A DNA stretch of 42,523 nt, from NCBI GenBank assembly GCA_910584585.1, contig CAJUBP010000040.1:5407-47929 (forward strand), given 5' to 3'. A model generated the notes under the pieces. The model was not told the origin of the DNA and searched no databases. It worked only from the letters and a program-made list of their open reading frames with translations. The position numbers and the translations under genes are program-made. This document shows, piece by piece, positions 31,471 through 40,769 of this stretch (its first letter is position 1; every line of letters starts with the position of its first letter). Origin of the DNA: an uncultured Lachnospiraceae bacterium. GTDB lineage: Bacteria; Bacillota; Clostridia; Lachnospirales; Lachnospiraceae.

Positions 31471-32652
31471 TCAAATTAATACCAAAGCCCCATCTGTTTT
31501 CTCAATTTTCTGCAATGCCTGAACAAAAATTTCGTTTTCCTCTCTGGGGCGCACGGCAATCCGGTACCATCCCTCTTCCAATCCCGGAAAGTTACTGCAG
31601 TCCCGAATCAGGATTCCAAATTTTTTCATCTCTGCCGCAAGGCCAATTCTGCTTCGGAAAAAGATAAAATTAGCCTCATGGCCGTAAATCCTGATATAAA
31701 ACGGCTTCTTTCCCTCTGTTCCGGCCATACGCTCCGTTTCCAGCCGCTCATGGCATTCCCCCAGCGCAGGCTCCCTTTCCTCTGCTCCTGCCATATGCTC
31801 TGGCCGGTACTGCAAGAGATGTTCCAGGAGAAAGGATTTTTCCGTCTCCAACGCCTTCCTTGTCTCTTCCAGAAAGGCCTTCTCTTTTGCGGCGGCAATC
31901 CCCGCTTCCTGGGCCAGAACCGACACATTCCAGGGCTGGGTCACTTCCCGCATCCGGGCAAGCCTTTCCTCATCCCCGCAAAGGCCGTAGCCCAGACGCA
32001 GTCCGGGCATTCCAAAGGTCTTGGTAAAGGCTTTTATAATAAAAAGGTTGGGATATTGACGCAAATATTTTTTCATGGAACAAGGGACAGGAAAACCGCC
32101 CTGTCCCAGGCTTACAAAATCCAGAAAACATTCATCAACCGCCAGAACCGCTCCTGCCTGCCTGCACCGGTCTGCCAGCCGTTCCAGCATTCCCCGCTCC
32201 GTCAGAATTCCGGTGGGATTATTGGGATTGCAGAGAAACACCAGGTCAATCTCTGAGGTAATGGACAAAAGGTTCTCCTCCTGCAGGCGAAACCCCTGCT
32301 CCGGCCTCAGATATTCCCGGCGAATCTCACACCCTACGCTTCTCAAGGCCTGCTCATATTCCTGAAAGGTAGGCGCAAACAGCAGCGCCCGTTTGGGTTT
32401 CTGGGCCAGCGCCAGGGAAAAAATCACTTCCGCAGCGCCGTTTCCGCAGATCACCTGCTCCGGCTGCACCTGCTCCAACTGTGCAATTGCATGTCTCAGC
32501 CTTCCGCTGCCCGGCTGAGGATAATGGAGAATCCCCTCCGCGGCGGACCTGACCCGCTCCAATACCTGCGGCGGCGTTCCAAGCAAATTGATATTCGCCG
32601 AAAAATCTATGAAATTGGGATACTGATAAACGTCTCCGCCGTGTTTGTGCAT
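31471..32652 (-). CDS. cobD: L-threonine-O-3-phosphate decarboxylase
   Basis: 393 residues from ATG 32652 (AGGAAAG upstream), longer than the usual about 360. A PLP enzyme that decarboxylates threonine phosphate to aminopropanol phosphate, the linker of the B12 nucleotide loop. Seen: the opening HGGDVYQYPNFIDFSANIN, CGNGAAEVIFSLA, LCNPNNPTGIL, VDECFLDF, and the PLP Lys in FTKTFGMPGLRLGYG. Extra length comes from a charged insert near residues 285-315 containing two EhMAG(A/T)E-type copies 66 bp apart. No cobalamin riboswitch was recognised upstream. Confidence 0.92.
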   Translation of the reverse strand: MHKHGGDVYQYPNFIDFSANINLLGTPPQVLERVRSAAEGILHYPQPGSGRLRHAIAQLEQVQPEQVICGNGAAEVIFSLALAQKPKRALLFAPTFQEYEQALRSVGCEIRREYLRPEQGFRLQEENLLSITSEIDLVFLCNPNNPTGILTERGMLERLADRCRQAGAVLAVDECFLDFVSLGQGGFPVPCSMKKYLRQYPNLFIIKAFTKTFGMPGLRLGYGLCGDEERLARMREVTQPWNVSVLAQEAGIAAAKEKAFLEETRKALETEKSFLLEHLLQYRPEHMAGAEEREPALGECHERLETERMAGTEGKKPFYIRIYGHEANFIFFRSRIGLAAEMKKFGILIRDCSNFPGLEEGWYRIAVRPREENEIFVQALQKIEKTDGALVLI

Positions 32653-32815
32653 GACTCTTTCCTGCCTTTCTGCTGAACTTTCTGTCTGGATTACGTTTGA
32701 ACAGCGCTCTTTGAACACTTTTCACTGAATAAACTCTGCATTGTGCCATTTTTTATCTATTTGAAAGGGATGGGAAAAGGGCTGCCTTTTTCCTGTGCGC
32801 TGAAATAGGACTGCC

Positions 32816-33436
32816 TTACCTGTCAGGCTGCTCCCGCAGCAGGATTCCCGCCGCCCCAAGGACTGCTGCCGCCGTAAGCATCACAGGGACAAAACCATAG
32901 TTTCTGCCCATCATCTGAAACAGGGCAAATTTCCCCAGGTGTTTGGCAGCTCCGATATTCGCGACAAAATATATCACCGACGCCATATAGCCGAGAACCA
33001 CCTGATTGGTAATTCCGCTGACGAAAAACCCAATGCTGCCCAGAAAAAGAATTTCGCTGAAAGAACCTAACCACAGCTCTCCCCATTCAAAACGGCTGCC
33101 GCCCTGCCGCATCCTCAGCAGAAACAATGTAATCACCGCCGCCAGAATGACTGCCGCCATCAAAAGGCGCAGCAGATACAGCTTCCACAGGGGCGTGGCC
33201 TTTGACTTCTCAAGCAGCCAGATCTCCCGGTCCTGCTCCGGTAAAAATAAAGGGGTCAGCAGAAGAATGCCGCTAAAGGCTGCGTACATTTCCATCACTT
33301 TCGCAGCCTGAACTTCGTCCAGATTCCGAAAACTGATAAAAAATCCCGACATGAGAACAAACAGCAAAGTCATCAGCAGATGGGGCGCGTACTGCCTGCG
33401 GATAAAACTACTTCCTGCGCTTAAATATTTTTCCAT
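32816..33436 (-). CDS. ABC-2-type membrane protein (permease subunit), second
   Basis: 206 residues from ATG 33436 with AAGGAG about 9 nt upstream; it starts inside the end of the preceding permease gene (29-bp overlap). Six hydrophobic segments are visible (LLMTLLFVLMSGFFISF, MYAAFSGILLLTPLFL, LLRLLMAAVILAAVITLFLL, FSEILFLGSIGFFVSG, VVLGYMASVIYFVANIG, VPVMLTAAAVLGAAGILL). There is no ATP-binding motif. It is the last gene of the ABC operon and probably pairs with the larger permease. Substrate unknown. Confidence 0.75.
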   Translation of the reverse strand: MEKYLSAGSSFIRRQYAPHLLMTLLFVLMSGFFISFRNLDEVQAAKVMEMYAAFSGILLLTPLFLPEQDREIWLLEKSKATPLWKLYLLRLLMAAVILAAVITLFLLRMRQGGSRFEWGELWLGSFSEILFLGSIGFFVSGITNQVVLGYMASVIYFVANIGAAKHLGKFALFQMMGRNYGFVPVMLTAAAVLGAAGILLREQPDR

Positions 33437-34652
33437 AAAGCGTCTCTCCTTCCCTGCGTTTCTTCTCATAAAATACTGCCGTAAGGGCCAAAACTGCCAG
33501 CGACAGCAGGAAATAAAATCCCCGGTTTATAAAAAGCTGCTGTCTCTGAGCCAAGAATTCATTGGTTCCTCCCAGGGCGTTCCAGCGGACCACCAGCTTG
33601 AAGGCAAAATCCCCCGCCAGCGTGCCGGCGCCCATCAGGCTCGCCATGGCCCAAAACACCTGAATGAAAATGGAAATCACGCTCTCTGTCAATTCTGTAA
33701 AGAAAAAGGACACTGCCAGCACAATCATAATCTCCGGCAGCAGCCAGACCAGATTGTACTTCAAAAACGCCAGCGGATCCGGTGAAACTTCCATTGTATT
33801 GGCATGATACTGATAGGGCGTCTGCATCACAAAGGAGGTGACCAGCACCGGAAGGGCCGCCATGCACACATTTGCCAGATAGCGGCTTGCGATAATGCAA
33901 AATGCAGAGGCTTCATGGGCGTACACCACCTGGGAGGCCTGGGCCCGTTTGTCCCTGAGGCACCTGGTAACTCCCAGAAAGATCGGAAGGACAGAAAGGA
34001 TAATCCCTGCGTAATCACAAAACAGCCTGGAAACAGCTCCGGTAACCCTGTCTTTTTCACAGAGGGCTTCATATTCCTCCACCGCCTGTTCATAGGTCAT
34101 GGGCACGCTTACCCCGCTCTGGATGGCTTCCTTCCGGTAAGAGCTTCCGGCTCCCACAATCCCGCAGATTTTTTCCATATTCCTGTTGAATTCTTCGTAA
34201 CTTAAGGATTCCCTGGCGGGAACGGAATACCCGGTCTGGGCTGCCATCGCTCCTTCCATGGAACTCTGGTCGTATTTATGAAAATGCGCCTCCATATCTT
34301 CTGTCAGCTCTTCCCAGGACTTTCCCGAACAGTCTTCCAGAATCTGAATCACTTCATCCAGTTCCCTCTGGTTCAATGTGACCTCTTTATAAAATCCCAT
34401 AGGATAGGTGGCATAGGAATTACGGTTTGTCTCCAGCATAAGATTTGCCAGTATTTTCTCCATCACCGCAGAGGGCTCATGGCTTGAAGTCTGCCCATAA
34501 TTTTCCTGATCCGGAAGGGGCCTCTCCATTCTGTCTGTCAAATCACCGCTTAACTGGCTGGAAAGAAATATCACAAATACCGCCGCGTAAATATAGTATA
34601 CCATGCTTTTGAGAATCTGTTTACACTCTTTGATAAATAAAGTTCCAAACAT
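33408..34652 (-). CDS. ABC-2-type permease, large subunit with extracellular domain
   Basis: 414 residues from ATG 34652, which has AGGAGG 8 nt upstream; an ATG at 34661 is too close to that site. Membrane segment near the N-terminus (MVYYIYAAVFVIFLSSQL), then about 170 residues of hydrophilic, probably extracellular sequence, then five or six segments in the C-terminal half (IILSVLPIFLGVTRCL, IMIVLAVSFFFTELTE, FIQVFWAMASLMGAGTL, GFYFLLSLAVLALTAVFY). This layout fits ABC-2 exporters of peptides or drugs. It lies 12 bp after the ATPase gene. Confidence 0.82.
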   Translation of the reverse strand: MFGTLFIKECKQILKSMVYYIYAAVFVIFLSSQLSGDLTDRMERPLPDQENYGQTSSHEPSAVMEKILANLMLETNRNSYATYPMGFYKEVTLNQRELDEVIQILEDCSGKSWEELTEDMEAHFHKYDQSSMEGAMAAQTGYSVPARESLSYEEFNRNMEKICGIVGAGSSYRKEAIQSGVSVPMTYEQAVEEYEALCEKDRVTGAVSRLFCDYAGIILSVLPIFLGVTRCLRDKRAQASQVVYAHEASAFCIIASRYLANVCMAALPVLVTSFVMQTPYQYHANTMEVSPDPLAFLKYNLVWLLPEIMIVLAVSFFFTELTESVISIFIQVFWAMASLMGAGTLAGDFAFKLVVRWNALGGTNEFLAQRQQLFINRGFYFLLSLAVLALTAVFYEKKRREGETLYGKIFKRRK

Positions 34653-34664
34653 CTCATCCACCTC

Positions 34665-35546
34665 CTATGCTCTGGGGCCGCCGGCCTGGTGCATCAGATA
34701 CATATAGGCGTCTTCCACATCCGGCCCTGTCGGTTTTGCGTCCTTCATGGGAGGTTCTTCGGAAATGATTTTGATACTGGCGCTGCTGCCGCTGGTCAAG
34801 ATTCCCGTCACCAGAAATTTTTCCTGTATGACGGGCAGCTCCATGGCAGACACCTGCGTCATGTAAACTTTTCCTTTTACTGCCTCTAAGAGCTGAGAGA
34901 CTTTTCCCCGAAAAAGAATTTCTCCCTGATTCAGCACCGCAATATTTTCACAGGTGGCTTCGATATCCCCTACGATATGAGTGGAGAGAATAACGATTCT
35001 GTCTTTGGCAATTTCACAGAGCAGGTTGCGGAACCGCACCCGTTCCTCCGGGTCAAGCCCTGCTGTGGGTTCATCCACAACAATCACCTTCGGATCGTGA
35101 ATGATTGCCTGGGCAATGCCAAGCCTGCGCTTCATGCCGCCGGACATGGCTTTTACCTTTGTCTTATGCTGATCCCCCAGATTTACTTTTTCCAGCATTT
35201 CCGGCACCTTAAGAGCCCGTTCCTTCTTGCTCATGCCAGAGAGCACGGCAAGGTAATCCAATGCTTCATAAGCTTTCATATTGCCGTACATGGAGAATTC
35301 CTGGGGCAGATAGCCGATAATTTTACGCACCTTGGCGCACTGCTCCACCGGAATGCCGCAAAGGGTCACTTCTCCGCTGCTTTTTTTCGTCAAGGTGGTG
35401 ATTACTTTCATCAGTGTGGTTTTGCCTGCTCCGTTGGGGCCTAAAAGTCCGAACATGCCCTGTTCGATCTGCAGGCTGACGCGGTTTAACGCCTGCTTTT
35501 TGCCGAAATTTTTGGATAAATCCCTGATTTCTAGTCTGGTTTCCAT
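34665..35546 (-). CDS. ABC transporter ATP-binding protein
   Basis: 293 residues from ATG 35546 (GAGGAAA upstream). Walker A LLGPNGAGKTTLMK, Q-loop YLPQEFSMY, signature MSGGMKRRLGIAQA, Walker B VIVVDEPTAGLDPEER, switch His in ILSTHIVGD. About 65 C-terminal residues form a small accessory domain. It powers the two permeases encoded directly downstream. The position after a response regulator/kinase pair suggests regulated export or antimicrobial-peptide protection, an inference from context only. Confidence 0.93.
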   Translation of the reverse strand: METRLEIRDLSKNFGKKQALNRVSLQIEQGMFGLLGPNGAGKTTLMKVITTLTKKSSGEVTLCGIPVEQCAKVRKIIGYLPQEFSMYGNMKAYEALDYLAVLSGMSKKERALKVPEMLEKVNLGDQHKTKVKAMSGGMKRRLGIAQAIIHDPKVIVVDEPTAGLDPEERVRFRNLLCEIAKDRIVILSTHIVGDIEATCENIAVLNQGEILFRGKVSQLLEAVKGKVYMTQVSAMELPVIQEKFLVTGILTSGSSASIKIISEEPPMKDAKPTGPDVEDAYMYLMHQAGGPRA

Positions 35547-35626
35547 TGGTTTCCTCGCTTTCTGATTTTCAGTTTTTGGGATTTGAAAAATATTTTCTGG
35601 CGAATCTTTTATCTTTGGAAACGGAC

Positions 35627-35806
35627 GGAACCAGCGGATGGCCCTTTGGCACACAAACCGGGCAGCGCTTCGGCGAACTAACTGCTAACTTCGGCTAAGG
35701 AAGTCAGGAAAGCCTTCCTTCCTAAGCCTCTGTAAGCAGTGGATTTCGCCTCCGCTAAGGGCGCCCGTGAACCGTTTGCTTAGCCAAAGGGCCATCCGCT
35801 GGTTCC
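35627..35806. repeat. 180-bp near-palindrome with 24-bp perfect inverted ends
   Basis: 35627-35650 is the exact reverse complement of 35783-35806. Inside, further matched pairs stack: CGGGC/GCCCG, AGCG/CGCT, GGCGAA/TTCGCC, ACTGCTAAC/GTAAGCAGT (one mismatch), AAGGAAG/CTTCCTT. As RNA it would form one long hairpin. No ORF, no T-tail and no obvious target-site duplication. It may be a MITE-like repeat or a structured 5' leader of the ABC operon. Confidence 0.85.
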
Positions 35807-35927
35807 TGTGTATCGAAATACAGATGGTTCGCTCCAAATCATATTTTAAGAAAGTATTTTTCAAATATGCTCAGGGACAGATGCACTTGCATGGTATTTT
35901 CCGCGCTCTGTTCCCGTTCTGAACATC

Positions 35928-35963
35928 AGTATATAAGGAATTTATCTATGAATTTCCTATGAA
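35928..35963 (-). promoter_or_regulatory. Candidate response-regulator operator and promoter of the ABC operon
   Basis: Two direct copies of TTCATAG (35963-35957 and 35952-35946) with an 11-bp period lie 12 bp upstream of TATACT (35933-35928), covering the -35 position. This is the geometry of OmpR/PhoB-type activators. An OmpR-family regulator gene lies 1.3 kb upstream. The rest of 35547-36082 holds the palindrome and no gene. Confidence 0.5.
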
Positions 35964-36082
35964 ATTATATTTTTCTAAAACTATTCTGCAGGTTTTTGCT
36001 GTTTTCCTTTAGACGCTTATAAACAATTTTTTGCGCAAAATGGCTGCGTACTCTGCGCTGTTTTGTGTCAGCGGCTGAACAA

Positions 36083-37270
36083 TTATTTCACTCCTATTAC
36101 CAGGGTGGCGGCGGCTATGGCTCCCTGCTCTACGCTGTTTTGCAATGACAGGCTGCCTCCGTGGCTTTCACAGAGCATCCGGCAGATGGACAGGCCGATG
36201 CCGAAGTGTTCTTTGCTGTTTTCTTCCTCGCTGAAATAGACTTCCATGCCCATCCGCAGGGCCTTTTCGGAAAACCCGGGGCCGTCGTCTTTGACGAAAA
36301 CAGTCAGTTCTCTTCCCTTCAAAACTGCCTTTGCCTGAATGGCGTGAACTGCGTAGCGCATGGCATTGCTCAGCAGGTTTTCAAAAACTTCTATCAGGAG
36401 ATTCAGATCGAAAAACAGCTCTGTCTCTGGCAATGCTGCTTCCAGTGACAATTCCAGTTCTGTATTTTGCTTCATGCCCAAAATCACCGTCTCTAACTGT
36501 TTGATCACTTGCCAGCTGCTGTGCCAGCTGACGGAGAGTTCCCGTTTTTCAATGTTCTGGATGGTGGTCATGGTCTCAGAAAACCGCAGCAGCCGCTCTT
36601 CCTGTTCATGTATAGCGTCTAACTTTTCCATCAGCATGTCCTGTGTGACCCGGCCGCCGGGCACATATTTCTGCAGAAATTCCGTATAGCCCCGGATCAC
36701 GGTCAGCGGCGTGCGGATATCATGGGCAAAGGCCGCGTTGATTTTCCGCTGTTCCTCCTGCTGTCTCCACTGACTCTTTTTGCTTTTCAGCATTTCCCTG
36801 CGCATCTGCTCCATTTCTCCGCAGAGGAGTCCCATCTCATCTCTGCCGCGCCAGACAATCTCGTGGCTGTAATCTCCCATATTGATATAATTCAGCCCCT
36901 GAGTAATGGCGGCAATGGGCGGTTTGATCCTGGTTTCCAGGAAAATCTTTCCGGCTGCGGCAAAGCCGATCAGAATATAGAGATACAGACAGGCGCTGTA
37001 AAACCCTCTGAGCGCAGACAGGCAAAAATTCTCCCAGCCATTTTGTTCCGCCGATGCCGCCAGCAGCCGGGGATCTCTGTAATACGCCTCTGCCTGCACC
37101 TGCCGCTTCTCCAGCACCTCAATCCACACCAGACAGAGATTTCTGGTGATCCAGTAAGCCGCAATTACGCCCACAGTGCAGATACACAGATACCAGACCA
37201 GGGCCCGCACCAGGGACTTCTCCTGTAAAAATCTCCAAATCTGCTCTGTCTTCTCTTCTAACCAATCCAT
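36083..37270 (-). CDS. Sensor histidine kinase
   Basis: 395 residues. Membrane segments at about 22-43 and 88-110 enclose a short extracellular loop of about 45 residues, then HAMP (IKPPIAAITQGLNYINMGDYS), HisKA with His183 in FAHDIRTPLTVIRGY, and HATPase (NLLSNAMRYA, DDGPGF, FGIGLSICRML). Such short-loop kinases often sense membrane damage or read the state of a partner transporter. Its start overlaps the response regulator end by 13 bp, so the two are coupled. Confidence 0.93.
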   Translation of the reverse strand: MDWLEEKTEQIWRFLQEKSLVRALVWYLCICTVGVIAAYWITRNLCLVWIEVLEKRQVQAEAYYRDPRLLAASAEQNGWENFCLSALRGFYSACLYLYILIGFAAAGKIFLETRIKPPIAAITQGLNYINMGDYSHEIVWRGRDEMGLLCGEMEQMRREMLKSKKSQWRQQEEQRKINAAFAHDIRTPLTVIRGYTEFLQKYVPGGRVTQDMLMEKLDAIHEQEERLLRFSETMTTIQNIEKRELSVSWHSSWQVIKQLETVILGMKQNTELELSLEAALPETELFFDLNLLIEVFENLLSNAMRYAVHAIQAKAVLKGRELTVFVKDDGPGFSEKALRMGMEVYFSEEENSKEHFGIGLSICRMLCESHGGSLSLQNSVEQGAIAAATLVIGVK

Positions 37271-37923
37271 TTATAGCCCACTCCCCAGACAGTCTCGATG
37301 TGCTTTTCTCTCCGGTCAATTTTCTGGCGGATTCTGCGCACATGCTCCGCAATAATGGAAGGATCCGCTTCTCCGTCAAACCCCCGGACCCGCTCATAAA
37401 TCTGCTCTTTCTCAAACACCTGGCCGCTGTGGGAAATCAACAGCTCTACAATGGAAAATTCTGTTTTCGTCAGTCCCACGTCTTGTCCCTCCAAAAGAAC
37501 CTGATGGCCGGAAAAATCCACCGTCAAATCTCCCTTTAGATAGACGCTGCCGCTCTGCTGCCTTCTGGCTTCCCGGCGCAGGTGGGCTTCCACCCGGGCC
37601 AGCAGTTCATCCATGCCGAAAGGCTTTACAATATAATCGTCTCCGCCGGCTTTAAATCCGCTGACCCGATCCTTTTCTTCCGTGCGGGCAGTGAGAAAGA
37701 GAATGGGACAGTCGATATAATCCCGGATTTTCTCACAGACGGTATAGCCGTCCAGATCCGGCATATTGACGTCCAGAATAATCAAATCCGGCTGGTATTT
37801 TAAGCCCTCCATGGCCTCCATTCCGTTTTTGGCAGTGTAGACCAGGTAGCCTTCCATTTCCAGGGACTCTTTTAAAAGATTCCGGATGTCTTGTTCATCG
37901 TCTACGGCAAGTATTTTCTTCAT
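37258..37923 (-). CDS. OmpR-family response regulator
   Basis: 221 residues: receiver with acidic pair Asp8-Asp9, phospho-acceptor Asp51 (LIILDVNMPDLDG) and Lys in IVKPFGMDEL, then a winged-helix DNA-binding domain ending HIETVWGVGYKW. GGAGG precedes the ATG and lies within the end of the AAA-ATPase gene, with a 29-bp overlap. Paired with the downstream kinase. Its likely target is the direct-repeat promoter of the ABC genes. Confidence 0.95.
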   Translation of the reverse strand: MKKILAVDDEQDIRNLLKESLEMEGYLVYTAKNGMEAMEGLKYQPDLIILDVNMPDLDGYTVCEKIRDYIDCPILFLTARTEEKDRVSGFKAGGDDYIVKPFGMDELLARVEAHLRREARRQQSGSVYLKGDLTVDFSGHQVLLEGQDVGLTKTEFSIVELLISHSGQVFEKEQIYERVRGFDGEADPSIIAEHVRRIRQKIDRREKHIETVWGVGYKWIG

Positions 37924-39508
37924 GTTGTCCTCCGCTTTTCCATTTTTCTATTCTGCAGCTGTGAGGTTTTTCTTTCTTATTTTTATCATAATTGATTCCA
38001 ACAAGAAGAATCTCGCCTGCATATCCTTCCAATGCCTTGGTATACTGCCGGTCTTTGATCTGCTGTATGGCGGATTCTGAAGTCTTATCGTATTTCAATT
38101 CCACAACCAAAGCAGGCTTTCCTGACGCAGGCAGCGGAAGAAAAACGATATCCGCAAAGCCCCGGCCCGACGGCAGTTCCCGAATCAGTCTGTAATCTTT
38201 TCTTGCGCTGTAATAGGCCAGGCCGATGGCGCAGGCAAGGGAATTTTCGTCGTTATAGGCCAATATCGACGCCGCTTCCATATGGGCCAGATCAAGACCT
38301 CTTGCCACACTTTTTTCATCCCCCAAAAGAGTGTCTTCCAATAGCTTTTCCGATGCTTTGAGAATGCGCGTCACTTCCGGCCAGCCGCCTACGCTCATGG
38401 CGTTTTCAAATTCTCCGAAAATTTCTTGATTGGGAATAAAAACCTCTTTTTGCTCCCAATCATATCCAAGATACCCCAGATGAATGAATAATGTGAGAAC
38501 ATCATCCCTTGTCTTAAAATTCTCCATATCATTCTGAAAACTATTGGTATTTACTCTAACCCGGCCGCCGCCCAGCATCTGACCAATGGCTTCTCTCAGC
38601 CCGTCAAAATCCATATCTATATAAATCTTCAAAGCCTCATAAGTCTCAGTGGAAGCCCAGTAACTGGAAAAGCGCCTGCACCTCATTGCCTCCACTACAG
38701 ATCTGGGATTGTAGATATGGCAAAATCCGCGAAAAGCGTAGCCGTCATACCAACTGCCGGCTTCTTCAAAATCCATCTCATACCGTTCACACAGCTGTTT
38801 TACTTCCTCCTGGGTAAAACCAGTGTATTCCTCTAACATTTTCTGATCTGCCATGGAAAACTCGTCAAACATGTTAAGGGCAGAATGGGTTCCGTATTTT
38901 TTGATCGGAAGAATTCCTGTCATGTAGGCCAGGGCCACATAGGAACGATCTTTGAAAAGACTGCGCATAAAATCCAAATATATTTTCTGAGCGTCTGTGT
39001 CATTCTTATATTCCCGAAACATACAGTCCCATTCATCAATGATAAAAACAAAGCCGGTTGACAGACTGGCAGAAATCGTCTGCAGCACAGAAATCAGCGA
39101 TGAGGGATCATAATAGTTCAAATTGGGAAATTCCTCCAGCAATTCCCATAACAGCGCTTTCTCCAGCCGCTCTCTGCACGCCGCCGCGCTTTCTGACTGG
39201 CTTAAAAATTGCTGGATATTTAAAAATATAACATTGTATTGATTTAGATATTTCCGATAAGTCTCATCCCCGGCAATGGATAAATGTTCAAACTGTCCGC
39301 CGGAGTCACATCCTTTCCCATAGTAGGACGCCAGCATCTGCGCTGTTACGGATTTGCCGAACCGCCTGGGGCGGCTGACACAGACAAAACGCTGTTCTGT
39401 GTCAATCACGGAATTCGTATAGGAGATCAGGCCGCTTTTGTCAACATAAATCTTGGAATTGAGAGACATCTGAAAACCTCTGTTTCCCGGATTTAAATAA
39501 ATTCCCAT
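37895..39508 (-). CDS. AAA-ATPase-like / PD-(D/E)XK nuclease-like protein, copy 1
   Basis: 537 residues from ATG 39508 (AAGGAG 9 nt upstream). The N-terminal AAA-like ATPase has an atypical P-loop SRPRRFGKSVT (Lys52) and Walker B FIIDEWDCM. The C-terminal PD-(D/E)XK domain has FADIVF (Asp), VVELKYDK (E-x-K) and QIKDRQY. This family (AAA-ATPase_like plus PDDEXK_9) is abundant in gut anaerobes and its function is not known. No partner toxin, helicase or protease is adjacent. Its end overlaps the response regulator start by 29 bp. Confidence 0.88.
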   Translation of the reverse strand: MGIYLNPGNRGFQMSLNSKIYVDKSGLISYTNSVIDTEQRFVCVSRPRRFGKSVTAQMLASYYGKGCDSGGQFEHLSIAGDETYRKYLNQYNVIFLNIQQFLSQSESAAACRERLEKALLWELLEEFPNLNYYDPSSLISVLQTISASLSTGFVFIIDEWDCMFREYKNDTDAQKIYLDFMRSLFKDRSYVALAYMTGILPIKKYGTHSALNMFDEFSMADQKMLEEYTGFTQEEVKQLCERYEMDFEEAGSWYDGYAFRGFCHIYNPRSVVEAMRCRRFSSYWASTETYEALKIYIDMDFDGLREAIGQMLGGGRVRVNTNSFQNDMENFKTRDDVLTLFIHLGYLGYDWEQKEVFIPNQEIFGEFENAMSVGGWPEVTRILKASEKLLEDTLLGDEKSVARGLDLAHMEAASILAYNDENSLACAIGLAYYSARKDYRLIRELPSGRGFADIVFLPLPASGKPALVVELKYDKTSESAIQQIKDRQYTKALEGYAGEILLVGINYDKNKKEKPHSCRIEKWKSGGQHEENTCRRR

Positions 39509-39620
39509 TAAAGCAATCTCCTTTCTCTTGCATGAACTCTTTCCATGCTCTAGTACAGCAATTTCTAAACTGCCGAAGCGCCCTTTTGCGCGCAGCCGAT
39601 AAAACGTCTGAAAAATCATT

Positions 39621-40769
39621 TTATTTGCCAAACAATTCCCTGGCCTGCTTCATATTTTCTACAATGGAGACTTCAAAGGGACATCTCGTCTCACATGCCC
39701 CGCACTGCACGCATTCCCCTGCATGATGTTCCAGCGCTTCGTAATGCTCCCGCACAGTCTCCGGCATTTTCCCCTGGGCTTTGGCCAGATTCAGGAACTT
39801 GGTAACAGACGCCACATCAATCTGGCTGGGGCAGGGGGCGCAGTGGCTGCAGTACATGCAGTGCCCCTTCCAGCTGATATTGGGAAATGAGGCAAAGGCT
39901 GGCGCGTAATCTTTTTCTGCTTCGGAAGCCGTCTCATAGGAAAGGCATTCCTTAAGCTGTTCCAGAGAGCGGGCTCCCGCCAGAACCGCCGTCACAGCCG
40001 GACGGGTCAGGGCATAGTGGAGGCACTGCACCGCAGTCAGGGCTTTTCCTGCCGGGGATAAGGAGGCGTCCAGCAGATCTCCGCCGCCGAAAGCTTTCAT
40101 AACAGTGATTCCAACGCCTGCCCTCTGGCAGGTTTCATACAGCTTCTGCCGGTCGGCGTCCATATTTACCAAATGCTTCTCATAATTTTTGTCATTCCAC
40201 AATTCTTCCACATCTTCCCCTGCCGGCTGAAGATCGTAGCAGGGATTGACGCTGAACATTAAGACTTCAATCAGGCCGCTTTCCACTGCTTTTAACGCCA
40301 CCTGGGGATTATGGCTGCTTAACCCGATGTGATGAATGGTTCCGGATTGTTTCAGCCGCCGTGCGTATTCCATGACGGGACCGCTTAAGATCGTTTCCCA
40401 GTCTTTCAGGGAATCTACATAATGGATCATTCCCACATCTATGTAATCTGTCTGGAGCTGAACCAGCAATTCCTCAAACCCCGCCTGCACCTCACCGATT
40501 TCCCGGCTCCGCTTGTACTGGCCGTCTTTCCAAATGGAACAGATGTGGGCCTGGATCAGAAATTTTTCCCTTCTGCCTGCCAGCGCCTGGCCTACGGCAG
40601 TGCGTACCTGGGGATTGGAGGCATACAAATCAAAATAGTTGACGCCGGCTTCTTCGGCTGCGTCCAGAAGCTCTTTGGCTCCTCTACAGTCGTTCTCAGC
40701 AAATCCCTCGCATCCCAGTCCAATCTCGCTTACTTTTAATCCTGTGTTTCCTAATTCACGGTATTTCAT
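39621..40769 (-). CDS. Aldo/keto reductase with two 4Fe-4S clusters
   Basis: 382 residues; AAGGAAGG before ATG 40769. N-terminal TIM-barrel aldo/keto reductase (RELGNTGLKVSEIGLGC, VNYFDLYAS, DVGMIHYVDS with the conserved His). At the position of the usual catalytic Lys it reads IQAH, a change I recall in this clostridial subfamily. The C-terminal ferredoxin part has CMYCSHCAPCP and CVQCGACETRCPF, eight Cys for two clusters. An oxidoreductase drawing electrons from ferredoxin or NAD(P)H is likely; substrate unknown. It starts 14 bp inside the end of AAA copy 2, and copy 1 follows after a 112-bp gap without a gene. Confidence 0.92.
   Translation of the reverse strand: MKYRELGNTGLKVSEIGLGCEGFAENDCRGAKELLDAAEEAGVNYFDLYASNPQVRTAVGQALAGRREKFLIQAHICSIWKDGQYKRSREIGEVQAGFEELLVQLQTDYIDVGMIHYVDSLKDWETILSGPVMEYARRLKQSGTIHHIGLSSHNPQVALKAVESGLIEVLMFSVNPCYDLQPAGEDVEELWNDKNYEKHLVNMDADRQKLYETCQRAGVGITVMKAFGGGDLLDASLSPAGKALTAVQCLHYALTRPAVTAVLAGARSLEQLKECLSYETASEAEKDYAPAFASFPNISWKGHCMYCSHCAPCPSQIDVASVTKFLNLAKAQGKMPETVREHYEALEHHAGECVQCGACETRCPFEVSIVENMKQARELFGK

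Noticed and set aside
32653..32815. Cobalamin riboswitch upstream of cobD
   Set aside because: The region is too short and no B12-box-like sequence was found; the same holds for 29500-29634 before cobQ.
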